Shown in pieces: positions 8,773 to 17,360 of a stretch of DNA of 43,544 bases (its first letter is position 1; every line of letters begins with the position of its first letter). A program made the translations under genes and the position numbers. The notes under the pieces are model-generated. The model saw only the letters and a program-made list of their open reading frames with translations. It was not told the DNA's origin and ran no database searches. This DNA is from Gemmatimonadota bacterium (GTDB lineage Bacteria; Gemmatimonadota; Gemmatimonadetes; Longimicrobiales; Gaopeijiaceae): contig PWWP01000301.1 of NCBI GenBank assembly GCA_003562075.1, positions 1-43,544 on the forward strand, read 5' to 3'.

Positions 8773-9501
8773 ATGGACCGCCAAGGAAAGCCGGCTGAGG
8801 CCGGCACGGGGGAGAAGCCCTCGTTGGAAGATCGGCGACAGGAAGATCGCCAGATCCGGACGGCGGCCTTTGTCATCTCTGTCGGGCTTCACCTTCTGCT
8901 ATTTCTCCTATGGCCTTCCGGCGGGGGCCCGGTGTCGCCCTTTTCAGCCCCTGGGCCTCCCGAAAGTGACGAGATGGCGGCCGAGGGGATCATGCGCGCC
9001 GTGTCGCTGAGTTCGGCGCCGGCAGACCCCATCCTTCCGCCCCCGGCGCCCACCCTGGAGGTGGATCTCCCGGAGCCGCCAGAAACCGAGCCTGACGCCA
9101 CACCCGAGATGGCCATGGATGAGCCGGAGGTACCGGAGCCTGGTCCGGGGAGCGTGGCCGGCGAGGGCCAGGAGGAGGAACCCACCGGCCTCCCGGGCGC
9201 CTCCGGCTCAGGAGACGCCGGGACCGGAGAGGAGGGCTTGACCCGGCTCATCCCACCGACTCCGCGGGGGATGATCATCCCTCCCACCAACCGGGGTCTT
9301 CGCGGTACGGAGATCGAGGTGTGGGTCTTCGTGGATGAGGCCGGTCGGGTTGTGGCCGATTCCACCCGCCTGGAGCCCCCTACCTCGGACCGTAGCTTCA
9401 ATGAACAACTGAAGCGGGAGGCGGCCCAGTGGATCTTCCAACCGGCTCGACGGGGGACGGAGGTGGTGGAGGCCTGGTTCCCCTATACCATTACCATGTA
9501 G
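8773..9501 (+). CDS. TonB-like energy-transduction protein
   Basis: A 242-residue protein with TonB architecture: a cytosolic N-terminus of about 30 charged residues, one membrane anchor (AAFVISVGLHLLLFLLW), a Pro/Glu-rich periplasmic linker (about 45-160), and a C-terminal TonB domain (RGTEIEVWVFVDEAGRVV, then FNEQLKREAAQWIFQPARR). TonB proteins pass inner-membrane proton-motive energy to outer-membrane receptors. The ATG at 8773 follows GAGAGGTGA. No exbB, exbD or receptor gene is nearby. A role other than canonical nutrient uptake is possible for such solitary TonB-C proteins. Confidence 0.85.
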   Translation: MDRQGKPAEAGTGEKPSLEDRRQEDRQIRTAAFVISVGLHLLLFLLWPSGGGPVSPFSAPGPPESDEMAAEGIMRAVSLSSAPADPILPPPAPTLEVDLPEPPETEPDATPEMAMDEPEVPEPGPGSVAGEGQEEEPTGLPGASGSGDAGTGEEGLTRLIPPTPRGMIIPPTNRGLRGTEIEVWVFVDEAGRVVADSTRLEPPTSDRSFNEQLKREAAQWIFQPARRGTEVVEAWFPYTITM

Positions 9502-9525
9502 AATTCCCGAACATGCCGGAAAGTA

Positions 9526-9569
9526 GAAGCCTCCGCCCTGACGGTCCTGTGGACCGGGGTGGCGGCTTC
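9526..9569 (+). other. Stem-loop after the tonB-like gene
   Basis: GAAGCC (9526-9531) with CCGCCC (9533-9538) pairs with GGGTGG (9557-9562) and GGCTTC (9564-9569), with one mismatch and one G-T pair. A smaller GGTCC-TGT-GGACC hairpin lies in the loop. There is no T-run, so this is a likely transcript-end or stability structure rather than a proven terminator. Confidence 0.45.
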
Positions 9570-9607
9570 CAGCCTTGAACTGAACCCCACTTCCAAGTCC
9601 AGCGCCC

Positions 9608-11560
9608 ATGATCTCCGCTTCCAACCTGGCCATGGCCTACGGGGAGCGCACCCTCTTCTCCGGTGCTTCCTTCCAGCTCAATCCAGGAGAGCGATATGGA
9701 CTGGTGGGTGCCAACGGATCAGGCAAGACCACCCTCCTGAAGATTCTGGCTGGAGATCTGGCTCCCACCCAGGGCTCGGTCTCTGTCCCTTCTCGAGTCC
9801 GGCTGGGCGTTCTGAGGCAGGACCAGTTTCTCTACGAGGGAGAATCCATCGTCGGCGTGGCCATGATGGGGAATCCCGAGCTGTGGAACGCCCTGGTGGA
9901 GCGAAAGACCATCCTGGACAACGCCCAGGAATCCTTCGACGCTGATCGCTATGCCCAACTCGAGGAAATTGTCGAGCTCCATGACGGTTACACTGCCGAG
10001 CCACGGGCCTCCGCGATTCTGGAGGGGCTGGGGATTCCCAGCGAGGTTCACCACGAGGACATCAGCACCCTCTCCGGTGGTTTCAAGCTCAGGGTCCTCC
10101 TGGCCCAGGTACTGGCCTCCAACCCTGACGCGCTTCTCCTGGATGAGCCCACCAACCACCTGGATATCCTTTCCATCCGGTGGCTCGAGTCCTTCCTCGT
10201 TGACTTTCAGGGGCCCGTGGTGGTGATCTCCCACGATCACCGGTTCCTGGACACCATCTCGACCCACATTCTGGATGTGGATTATGAGACCGTTCGACTC
10301 TACCATGGGAACTACTCCCACTTCGTGACGGCCAAGGCGGAGGAGCGGGAGCGCCGGGAGAAGGAGATCGAGGTTCGGGAGAAGGAAATTGCCCATCACC
10401 AGAAGTTCGTGGACCGATTCCGGGCGAAGGCCAGCAAGGCTCGTCAGGCCCAGAGCAAGCTGAAGATCATCGAGAAACAGGCAGCGGACCTGGAGGAACT
10501 GCCGGCCAGCTCGCGAGCCTATCCCACCTTTCGGTTCGAGCCGGCTCGCCCCAGCGGCCGGGAGGTCCTGAAGCTGGAGGGGATCAGCAAGTCCTACGAC
10601 GACAATCGAGTACTGAATGGGGTGGACCTGGCAGTGGAGCGAGGGGATCGAGTCGCTGTCATGGGCCCCAACGGGATCGGGAAATCCACCCTCCTGAAGA
10701 TCGCCATGGGCGAATTAGCCCCTGATGCCGGGGAGGTGGAATGGGGTTACGAGACCCACCCGGGCTACTTTTCCCAGAACGTCCGGGACCGCTTCGACGA
10801 CGATCAGATGTCGGCGGAGGAGTGGATCTGGCAGTTCTGCCCCGGGAAGGATCGAGGATTCGTCCGCGGGCACCTGGCCCTCATGCTCTTCTCAGGAGAC
10901 GATGCCCTCCGGCGGGTGGGGACTCTCTCTGGTGGTGAGGCGGCTCGTCTGGTCTTCAGTCGCCTGGCTCTGGAGCGGCCCAACGTCCTGGTGCTGGATG
11001 AGCCTACCAACCACCTGGACATGGAGTCCATCGAGGCCCTGGTGGAAGGGGTGAAGGCCTTCGACGGAACCCTCATTCTGGTCTCTCATGACCGCTGGTT
11101 CGTGGAACGATTGGCCACCCGGATCGTGGATATCCGCCAAGATGAGATCGTGGATTTCCCCGGAACCTACCCCGAGTACGTAGAGGCCCGGGGGGAGGAC
11201 CACCTGGACCATGACCAGGTGGCCTTGAAGGCGAAGGCGGCGAAGCAGAGTCAGGAGAACGCAGAGGGAGGAGGGCAGAAGGCATCGTCCCGGGACACCC
11301 GACGGCAGCGACAGTCATCCCCAGCCAAGAAGCGACGCAGGTTGGAGGAGAAGAGCCAGAAACTCACCGGTAGGGTGGAGGCGGCCGAAGCCCGGATCCA
11401 GGAGATCGATGCCCTCTTCCTGGAGCCGGACTACTTTGACCGGACCCCCCCGGAGGAAGTGCGAGGGTTGGAGGAGGAACGGAGTCGGCTGGCCGCGGAG
11501 CTGGAAGAGCTCATGGAACGATGGGAGAGGACAGAGGAAGAGCTGGTGGCCCTTGGGTAG
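9608..11560 (+). CDS. ABC-F family ATPase (Uup/ABCF3-like)
   Basis: A 650-residue soluble protein with two ABC domains and no membrane segments. Domain 1 has Walker A GANGSGKTT (about 34-42), signature LSGGFKLRVLLAQ and Walker B LLLDEPTNHLD. A charged linker (KAEERERREKEIEVREKEI) corresponds to the P-site tRNA interaction motif. Domain 2 has GPNGIGKST, LSGGEAARLVFSRL and VLDEPTNHLD. A C-terminal charged coiled coil (about 555-650) is like that of Uup. The family acts on ribosomes to rescue stalls or modulate elongation. It stands alone between tonB and the magnesium-type transporter set. An antibiotic-resistance role cannot be judged from sequence. Confidence 0.93.
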   Translation: MISASNLAMAYGERTLFSGASFQLNPGERYGLVGANGSGKTTLLKILAGDLAPTQGSVSVPSRVRLGVLRQDQFLYEGESIVGVAMMGNPELWNALVERKTILDNAQESFDADRYAQLEEIVELHDGYTAEPRASAILEGLGIPSEVHHEDISTLSGGFKLRVLLAQVLASNPDALLLDEPTNHLDILSIRWLESFLVDFQGPVVVISHDHRFLDTISTHILDVDYETVRLYHGNYSHFVTAKAEERERREKEIEVREKEIAHHQKFVDRFRAKASKARQAQSKLKIIEKQAADLEELPASSRAYPTFRFEPARPSGREVLKLEGISKSYDDNRVLNGVDLAVERGDRVAVMGPNGIGKSTLLKIAMGELAPDAGEVEWGYETHPGYFSQNVRDRFDDDQMSAEEWIWQFCPGKDRGFVRGHLALMLFSGDDALRRVGTLSGGEAARLVFSRLALERPNVLVLDEPTNHLDMESIEALVEGVKAFDGTLILVSHDRWFVERLATRIVDIRQDEIVDFPGTYPEYVEARGEDHLDHDQVALKAKAAKQSQENAEGGGQKASSRDTRRQRQSSPAKKRRRLEEKSQKLTGRVEAAEARIQEIDALFLEPDYFDRTPPEEVRGLEEERSRLAAELEELMERWERTEEELVALG

Positions 11561-11622
11561 GAAAGGAGCCTCCACGGTGGGACATACAGAGACTGCGCAC
11601 GGCGTGAAAGGAGGTTGACCTC

Positions 11623-12231
11623 ATGCTGGGATCAAACCTGTTTCCCTGGCTCGGGGTCCTGGTGGGCATCGGGGCAGGGTTGGGAGCAGGGCTGGACGCC
11701 CATGACGGGATGGCGCCGGTCCACCTGGGGATGGAGGCACCTGTCGCTTCCATCGAACCGGCCACGGAGTCGGCTGCAACGTCCGTTGGCTGTTCCGAAG
11801 AATTGGCTGCTTCTTCCCCTGCGGTTCCCTGGGGCCTGTTTGCACGCCCCGATACCACTGGCCTCCCCTCTACCTGGCCCCAGGCCTTTCCTTCCCCCCC
11901 TCCTGGGGGCCAGATTGCCGGCGTGTCCCAGGTCCCGGCTGACCAACTCCGCGGAACCCGGGGAGAGGGACCCTACCACATCGTCTTCGTGACCCTTCCC
12001 GAAGGGATGCTCGACGGGTTCCATTACTATCGGGATGCCCTCTCCCGGGCCGACTGGGAGATCCTGGAGCCCTTGACCCATGATGGAAGCCGGGTGGGCC
12101 GGCCCACCATCGGATTCCGGGGTCACGGCTTTGCTGGTGACATTCGCTTCGAAGAGGCGTTGGATATGGTGTTGGCTACCATCCACCTGTACACGGACAC
12201 TCCCTCCGAAGCCGACCCCCGGGGCCGTTGA
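11623..12231 (+). CDS. Secreted or anchored protein of unknown function, coupled to an MgtE-type permease
   Basis: A 202-residue protein I do not recognise. A strong AAGGAGG ribosome-binding site lies eight nt before the ATG. Residues 5-25 (FPWLGVLVGIGAGLGAGL) form a signal peptide or anchor. Residues 26-115 are Pro/Ser/Ala-rich and probably disordered. Residues 117-190 look folded and may form a compact domain, with GPYHIVFVTLPEGMLDGFHYYRDAL, DWEILEP and IGFRGHGFAGDIRF (two separate blocks). The stop codon overlaps the TTG start of the downstream permease by 4 nt, so it is likely part of the same transport function, perhaps as an extracytoplasmic partner. That role is inference. Confidence 0.7.
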   Translation: MLGSNLFPWLGVLVGIGAGLGAGLDAHDGMAPVHLGMEAPVASIEPATESAATSVGCSEELAASSPAVPWGLFARPDTTGLPSTWPQAFPSPPPGGQIAGVSQVPADQLRGTRGEGPYHIVFVTLPEGMLDGFHYYRDALSRADWEILEPLTHDGSRVGRPTIGFRGHGFAGDIRFEEALDMVLATIHLYTDTPSEADPRGR

Positions 12232-13502
12232 AGGCTTCCCCACCGACGGTCCCGGCGCCGGTTCGGAGATTCCTCCGGACCGTTGGCCTCTCTGCCACAG
12301 AGGTGGGGAGCTACTGGCGGGAGGAGCGAACGGCCCTGCGGAGGGGTCTGGCGGCCATCCTCCTGACGGCCGTAACGGGGATGATCGCCGGACTCACCCT
12401 GGCTGCGGCCGAAGAGACCCTGGAAAGACTCCCTGGTCTCCTACTCCTGGTACCGGCGGCCATCGATATGCGGGGAAACATCTACGGGGCTTTGGCTTCC
12501 CGTCTCTCCACCGCTTTGCACATCGGGACGTATGACCTCCAGCCACGCCGCAAGAGCTTCATGGGACGGCAGGTAGAGGCCACGACCCTCCTGACCATCG
12601 GCACCTCGGTCATCATTGCTGTTTTCGCCTACTTTTTCGGGGTGGCCTTCGGGCTGGATCCCATCCCGATCTGGAAGCTGGTGGTCATCGCCACGGTGGG
12701 GGGGGTCCTGGCGTCTGCGGTACTGCTGGTGGTGACCATCGGGCTGTCCTGGGTGGCTCAGCGGCGGGACTGGAACATGGATGACGTAGGTGCCCCCACC
12801 ATCACCGTTTTCGGGGATATTCTGACCGTTCCGGCTCTTCTCCTGGCGACCATCATCGTGGACTACGAGATGGTGGCCCTGGTCCTGGGCCTCCTTCTGG
12901 CCGCTATTGGCGTCTGGGCATTGGTTCTGGGGTGGATCCATGCGGACGAGGTGGTAGGGAGGATCGTCCGGGAGTCAGTCGTTCCCCTGGCCCTGGCCGC
13001 CGCTGTCGGGGCCATGGCCGGGACCATCCTGGAAGTGAGGATCGAGGCATGGATCGCTGCTCCGGTCCTCCTGATCATGATCCCATCCTTCATTGCCAAC
13101 TGTGGCTCGCTGGGAGGAATTCTCTCCAGCCGCCTTGCCTCCAAGCTCCACCTGGGCCTCATCGAACCCCGGGTGTTACCAGGCCGGTTGGCGGCGCTGG
13201 ACGTTTCGGTAGCCTTCTTCTTCGCCATCTTCGCCTTTACCGCCATCGGGACGGCGGCATGGACTGTGGCCACCCTTTTTGGATACGATCCACCGGGTCT
13301 TGGGGCGGTGGTGGGACTCTCACTCCTGGCAGGTCTCATCTCGACGGTGCTTCTCTCGGTGGTGGCCTACGCCACGGCAGCGGCGTCCTACCACTTCCGA
13401 TTCGACCCGGACAATCAAGGCATTCCCATCGTCACCTCGGCGATGGATCTTCTCGGACTACTGACCCTTGTGGCAGTGACAGCTCTCCTCTGGGGGGGAT
13501 GA
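12228..13502 (+). CDS. Duplicated MgtE/SLC41-type divalent cation permease
   Basis: A 424-residue integral membrane protein made of two MgtE membrane domains in tandem. Repeat 1 has PAAIDMRGNIYGALASRL (about 76-92) and repeat 2 has PSFIANCGSLGGILSSRL (about 286-303), the same element twice about 210 residues apart. Bacterial MgtE has one such domain plus N and CBS domains and works as a dimer; here the dimer appears fused, as in eukaryotic SLC41 and some archaeal permeases, and no CBS domains are present. The TTG start overlaps the upstream stop by 4 nt. The likely substrate is Mg2+ or another divalent cation, inferred from family. Its end overlaps the regulator gene by 4 nt. Confidence 0.85.
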   Translation: MKASPPTVPAPVRRFLRTVGLSATEVGSYWREERTALRRGLAAILLTAVTGMIAGLTLAAAEETLERLPGLLLLVPAAIDMRGNIYGALASRLSTALHIGTYDLQPRRKSFMGRQVEATTLLTIGTSVIIAVFAYFFGVAFGLDPIPIWKLVVIATVGGVLASAVLLVVTIGLSWVAQRRDWNMDDVGAPTITVFGDILTVPALLLATIIVDYEMVALVLGLLLAAIGVWALVLGWIHADEVVGRIVRESVVPLALAAAVGAMAGTILEVRIEAWIAAPVLLIMIPSFIANCGSLGGILSSRLASKLHLGLIEPRVLPGRLAALDVSVAFFFAIFAFTAIGTAAWTVATLFGYDPPGLGAVVGLSLLAGLISTVLLSVVAYATAAASYHFRFDPDNQGIPIVTSAMDLLGLLTLVAVTALLWGG

Positions 13503-14731
13503 ACATGGAGATGGAACGAAGGACGGTGAAGGACCACCTGGTCCTGGCCAAGGACGTGGCCGAGCTCATGGTGGACCTGGCCTATGCTGCGGTCTTCTTC
13601 GACGACGAGGATCTGGCACGGGAGGTGTTCCGGTTGGAACACGAGATCGGTGAGGTGATCAACGAGCTCCGGATGATCTGCCTCATCGCGGCCCGGACCC
13701 GGGAGGATGCCGAGGGGCTGGCCGGAGTACTGGCACTGGCCGCATCCATCGAGACCATTGCCGATTCCGCAGAGGAGGTTGCCCGGGTGGTGGTGAAGGA
13801 TCTGGGGGTTCCCCGGCAACTGCGGGAGGATCTTCGCCACGCGGCAGAGGTAGTGACCCGACTCCGTATCCAACCGGAGAATGAGATCGAGGGTTCACCC
13901 CTGCGGGACATTGCGCTCCCGGCTCGGACCGGAATGTGGCTCATCGCCATCCGACGGGACATCCAGTGGATCTTCGGGCCTGGCGGGGATGAGATCCTCC
14001 AGGAGGGGGATGTGATCTTCCTGCAGGGGCCGCCCGAAGGGGTGGACCGGGTGCGAGAGATGGCAGGGATGGAGGCCCTGGAGCCTCGTCCACCGATGGA
14101 TGCACCCGTCCTCTCCAAGCTCGACCGGGCTGTGGATCTGGTGGTGGAGCTGAAGAATACCAGTGAGATCGCGGTGGGTCTGGCCTATTCGGCCATCCTC
14201 CTCCGGGACCGGAAGCTGGCTGCTGAGGTGTCCGTCATCGAGGAGGCTAGCGACGAGCTCTACCATGACCTGGAGGGGTGGGTCCTGCGGGCGGCTTCGG
14301 AGGTGGCAGATCCGGACGACCTGCGGGGCCTGATTCACATTTCTGCCGCCTCCGAACGGATCGTGGATGCCGCCAAGTCCATGACCCGACTCATCGAGGT
14401 GGATGAACTGCCCCACCCCATCATCGCACAGGCCCTGGCCGAAGCCGATGAGATCGTGGTGGAGGCCATTGTGACTCAGGGATCAGATGCTGCGGATCAG
14501 AAGCTCGGGGAGCTTCGACTCCATACTGAGACAGGGATGGAGGTTCTGGCCATCCAGAGGGGACCTCGATGGGTGTACAGGCCCCGGGCGACCCGAACCC
14601 TGGTGGCCGGCGACCGGCTCCTGGCCATCGGACCGGAGGAAGGTGCCGCCATGCTCCGGGATCTTTGCGGCGACAGGCGGCCGGAGGGCGAGGAGGGATG
14701 GTTCGAGCCCGAGGAGGGGGAGGAGGGGTGA
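13499..14731 (+). CDS. Tandem PhoU-TrkA_C (RCK_C) protein, probable regulator of the adjacent permease
   Basis: A 410-residue soluble protein built of two similar halves. Each half has a PhoU-like helical bundle (about 8-118 and 205-325) followed by an RCK_C/TrkA_C domain (about 125-190, with TGMWLIAIRRDIQWIFGP, and 335-400, with TGMEVLAIQRGPRWVYRP). RCK_C domains bind small ligands and gate ion transporters; PhoU bundles bind metal clusters in other proteins. The ATG overlaps the permease stop (ATGA), so the two are made together. The frame is open far upstream, but that part overlaps the permease out of frame and is not coding. An acidic Glu/Gly tail ends the protein. Regulation of the permease is inference from context and domains. 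Confidence 0.88.
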   Translation: MNMEMERRTVKDHLVLAKDVAELMVDLAYAAVFFDDEDLAREVFRLEHEIGEVINELRMICLIAARTREDAEGLAGVLALAASIETIADSAEEVARVVVKDLGVPRQLREDLRHAAEVVTRLRIQPENEIEGSPLRDIALPARTGMWLIAIRRDIQWIFGPGGDEILQEGDVIFLQGPPEGVDRVREMAGMEALEPRPPMDAPVLSKLDRAVDLVVELKNTSEIAVGLAYSAILLRDRKLAAEVSVIEEASDELYHDLEGWVLRAASEVADPDDLRGLIHISAASERIVDAAKSMTRLIEVDELPHPIIAQALAEADEIVVEAIVTQGSDAADQKLGELRLHTETGMEVLAIQRGPRWVYRPRATRTLVAGDRLLAIGPEEGAAMLRDLCGDRRPEGEEGWFEPEEGEEG

Positions 14732-14872
14732 CCGCGGGAAGGCTGTTGAAGGAGTGCACGGTGTACCCTTTTGACCGCAGAGGCCTCCGACGGCCCATGG
14801 GGGGGCAAGAGGAGCCAGGAGGGAAGACCCGATGTGGACAGGGTCCTTCCTACGGTCGCGGGATTCACCTCT

Positions 14873-17356
14873 CTATCCGTCGGTGGGGGTTGGTGACGAT
14901 TGATCCAGTTCACTTGTAGGTACTGCGACCCCCAGAGCCTCTCCGGCAGCCTGGAATTCCCGGACCCACCACCGGGCATCCCCATCCCCTGCTGCAGCGT
15001 CCTGGGCACGGCGGGGGAACTCGGCCTCCAGGAGTCGGAAGAAGGTGTTCTGGGCTTCCCAGAGGTCGGTGGAGAAGGGAAGGGATCGGACGAATTCGAT
15101 GACGTGGCGTGCCACTCGAGTCCGGTCCAGGTCCTCAGGGGTTTCTTCCATCTGTTTCAGGAGCCGTTCCAGGGCGGAGCCGGCGGCATGGCCTAGCATG
15201 TCCCGGTCCACCCGGAGACCGGTGAGGCGGGCCTCATGGAAAAGGGATTCAAGGGTCACCGGATCCGGCTCGGGAGCTCGGAAAGCCCGTTCCAGGCGGG
15301 TGTTGAGAACGAACTCCCCAGCGGCCCGGAACGGCCGGGGCTGGGCCATCTGAAGACCTGCCAGGAAGCGCATGAGAGGCATCCGACTCTCGTAGAGGCT
15401 TCCCATGATCTGTTCGGCATCCTCCAGTGAGGTCTGGAGAATTCGATTCACCACTCGTTCCTGCTCGTCCGGGAAGAGGGAGTGGAGTGAGTAGCTGGAC
15501 GCATCGAACGCCCGGTCCAGGAGGCGGACGATCTCCAGGGTTGCCCCCCTCTCGAACTGCTCGACCATCTGTGAGGTCAGATCCTGGTACCCTGCCATCT
15601 CGTCGAATGCCCGCACCCCGCCTACGAGGTGGTGGTCACCCATGTGGAGAACGGCATAGCTGAAGCGACCGGCGCTCCGTGTGATACGGGAGACCACCCG
15701 AAGGCGCCCGTGATCGAAGCGGACCCCTCCTGCGGATAGGTGCCGGTGGTCCTCCACCTCCACGTCGTAGGAGTAGATCCGATGCAGTCCGTTTCCAGGC
15801 CCATCCCCGTCCTTGAAGAGGGAGGATACGGCGAAGTGGGCTGCCACCTTGGCGAGGCCGATCCGTTCAGGGGCGACCCGTTCCCTGTAGAGATCCTCCC
15901 CAGACCCCAGAGCCGGTACACTGCTCCGGGCACTGGCCAGTCGGGTCAGGAACTCCTCCTCCACGTCGTCCTCGAAGAGGATCTCGTAGAGGTGAATCGT
16001 CCGTGCCGCATAGCGGAGAACCTGGAGGGTCTCGATGCGGGCCAGGTCATCGAAGAACCAGCCGCAGCTCGTGTACATGAGCATGGCGTTCCGTTGCATC
16101 TCCAGGAGCTTCAGGAGCCGGACCTGGGCCTGGCTGTCCAACTCAATCGATGCCTCGGCATGGAGGAACCTCTCCACATTGTCCGGTTCCCGATTCAGGA
16201 TGACCTGGATGTAGCGGTCTCGCGCCCCCCACGGATCTTTCACCAGCTCTCCCATGGCCTCCTCGTATCCGGGAGCGATGGTGTCTCTGAGATGATCCAG
16301 AGCCGCCCGGAGGGGCTCTCGCCAACTCTGCTTCCACTCCGAATTGCTTCCGGTGCTGCACCCGCAGTCGGAGCGCCAGCGCTCCACCCCGTGCACACAG
16401 CTCCAGGACGAGTTTTCCACGATCTGGGCTTCCCGCGTGGGTGGATGCAGCTCCAGATACTGGGCGTAGTTTGTGAGCTGAACACCTGGCTCCTTACGCA
16501 GCAGCTCCAGGGCATAGGAGAGGGCCATCTCGCCATGCCGGTGGTGATGGCCGTAGGTCTCGCCGTCGGTGGCGATGTGGGTCAGGGAGCCGGGGCCCCT
16601 GGATCCGCCCCCGGCTTCCAGGAGACGTCGAAAGAGGGCGTTTCCGTCACTCAGGAGCCGATCAAAGGCCACCGCTCGGGAGAGCCCTCCATCGTAGAAG
16701 AAGACGGTAATGCTCCGACCTGACGGGAGGTGGACCCGGTAGGGGTGACTCGGATCTACCTGTTCCCCACTCACGTCGATCCACTCCTGGTCGCCTTCCT
16801 CACGAGTCGATCCTGCCTGACGGGGCGCCAGGATGGTGAACTGGATCCCTTCTCGGGCCATGAGATCCAGGCTCTCCAGGTCCACCGCCGTTTCGGGCAG
16901 CCACATCCCCATGGGGTCTCGCCTGAATCGTTTCTGGAAATCAGCCACGCCCCAGAGGATCTGGGTCTCCTTGTCCCGCTGGTTGGCCAGGGGCATGATC
17001 ATGTGACCGAAGGCCTGGGCCATGGCCGAGCCGTGCCCTCCGAAGCGTTCCTGGCTTCTCCGGTCCGCCTCCTGGATAGCTTCGTAGGTTTCGGGGGCGT
17101 GCCTCTCCATCCAGCGGAGGAGGGTGGGACCGAAGTTGAAGCTGATGGAGCTGTAGTTGTTCACGATCCGGGCGATGAGTCCGTCATCGTTCAGGATCCG
17201 GGAGAATGCGTTGGGGGCGTATGCTTCCTTCTTGATCCGCTCATTCCAGTCGTGATACGGATGGGCCGACTCCTGCCGAGCGATCTCCTCGAGCCATGGG
17301 TGTTCTCGGGGAGGCTGATAGAAGTGACCGTGGATGCAGAAGTAGCGGTGTGGCAC
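14873..17356 (-). CDS. Glycoside hydrolase family 57 protein with DUF3536-type C-terminus
   Basis: An 827-residue protein beginning with the GH57 motif HGHFYQPPREHPW (about 9-21). WLPETAVDLESLDLM holds the expected nucleophile Glu155, and ATDGETYGHHH carries the likely acid/base Asp. The long C-terminal half matches the DUF3536 layout as I recall it. GH57 includes alpha-amylases, 4-alpha-glucanotransferases, amylopullulanases and branching enzymes; the specificity here is not established. The GTG start follows AAGGATAA, which contains the stop codon of glgB, so the two genes are coupled. It is the last gene of the glucan operon. The 141 nt to the converging PhoU-TrkA_C gene show nothing distinctive. 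Confidence 0.9.
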   Translation of the reverse strand: MPHRYFCIHGHFYQPPREHPWLEEIARQESAHPYHDWNERIKKEAYAPNAFSRILNDDGLIARIVNNYSSISFNFGPTLLRWMERHAPETYEAIQEADRRSQERFGGHGSAMAQAFGHMIMPLANQRDKETQILWGVADFQKRFRRDPMGMWLPETAVDLESLDLMAREGIQFTILAPRQAGSTREEGDQEWIDVSGEQVDPSHPYRVHLPSGRSITVFFYDGGLSRAVAFDRLLSDGNALFRRLLEAGGGSRGPGSLTHIATDGETYGHHHRHGEMALSYALELLRKEPGVQLTNYAQYLELHPPTREAQIVENSSWSCVHGVERWRSDCGCSTGSNSEWKQSWREPLRAALDHLRDTIAPGYEEAMGELVKDPWGARDRYIQVILNREPDNVERFLHAEASIELDSQAQVRLLKLLEMQRNAMLMYTSCGWFFDDLARIETLQVLRYAARTIHLYEILFEDDVEEEFLTRLASARSSVPALGSGEDLYRERVAPERIGLAKVAAHFAVSSLFKDGDGPGNGLHRIYSYDVEVEDHRHLSAGGVRFDHGRLRVVSRITRSAGRFSYAVLHMGDHHLVGGVRAFDEMAGYQDLTSQMVEQFERGATLEIVRLLDRAFDASSYSLHSLFPDEQERVVNRILQTSLEDAEQIMGSLYESRMPLMRFLAGLQMAQPRPFRAAGEFVLNTRLERAFRAPEPDPVTLESLFHEARLTGLRVDRDMLGHAAGSALERLLKQMEETPEDLDRTRVARHVIEFVRSLPFSTDLWEAQNTFFRLLEAEFPRRAQDAAAGDGDARWWVREFQAAGEALGVAVPTSELDQSSPTPTDG

Positions 17357-17360
17357 TGGA

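Noticed and set aside
12932-13498. Upstream extension of the PhoU-TrkA_C frame
   Set aside because: It overlaps the MgtE-type gene out of frame and has Gly/Arg-rich shadow composition; the ATGA overlap at 13499 is the natural start.
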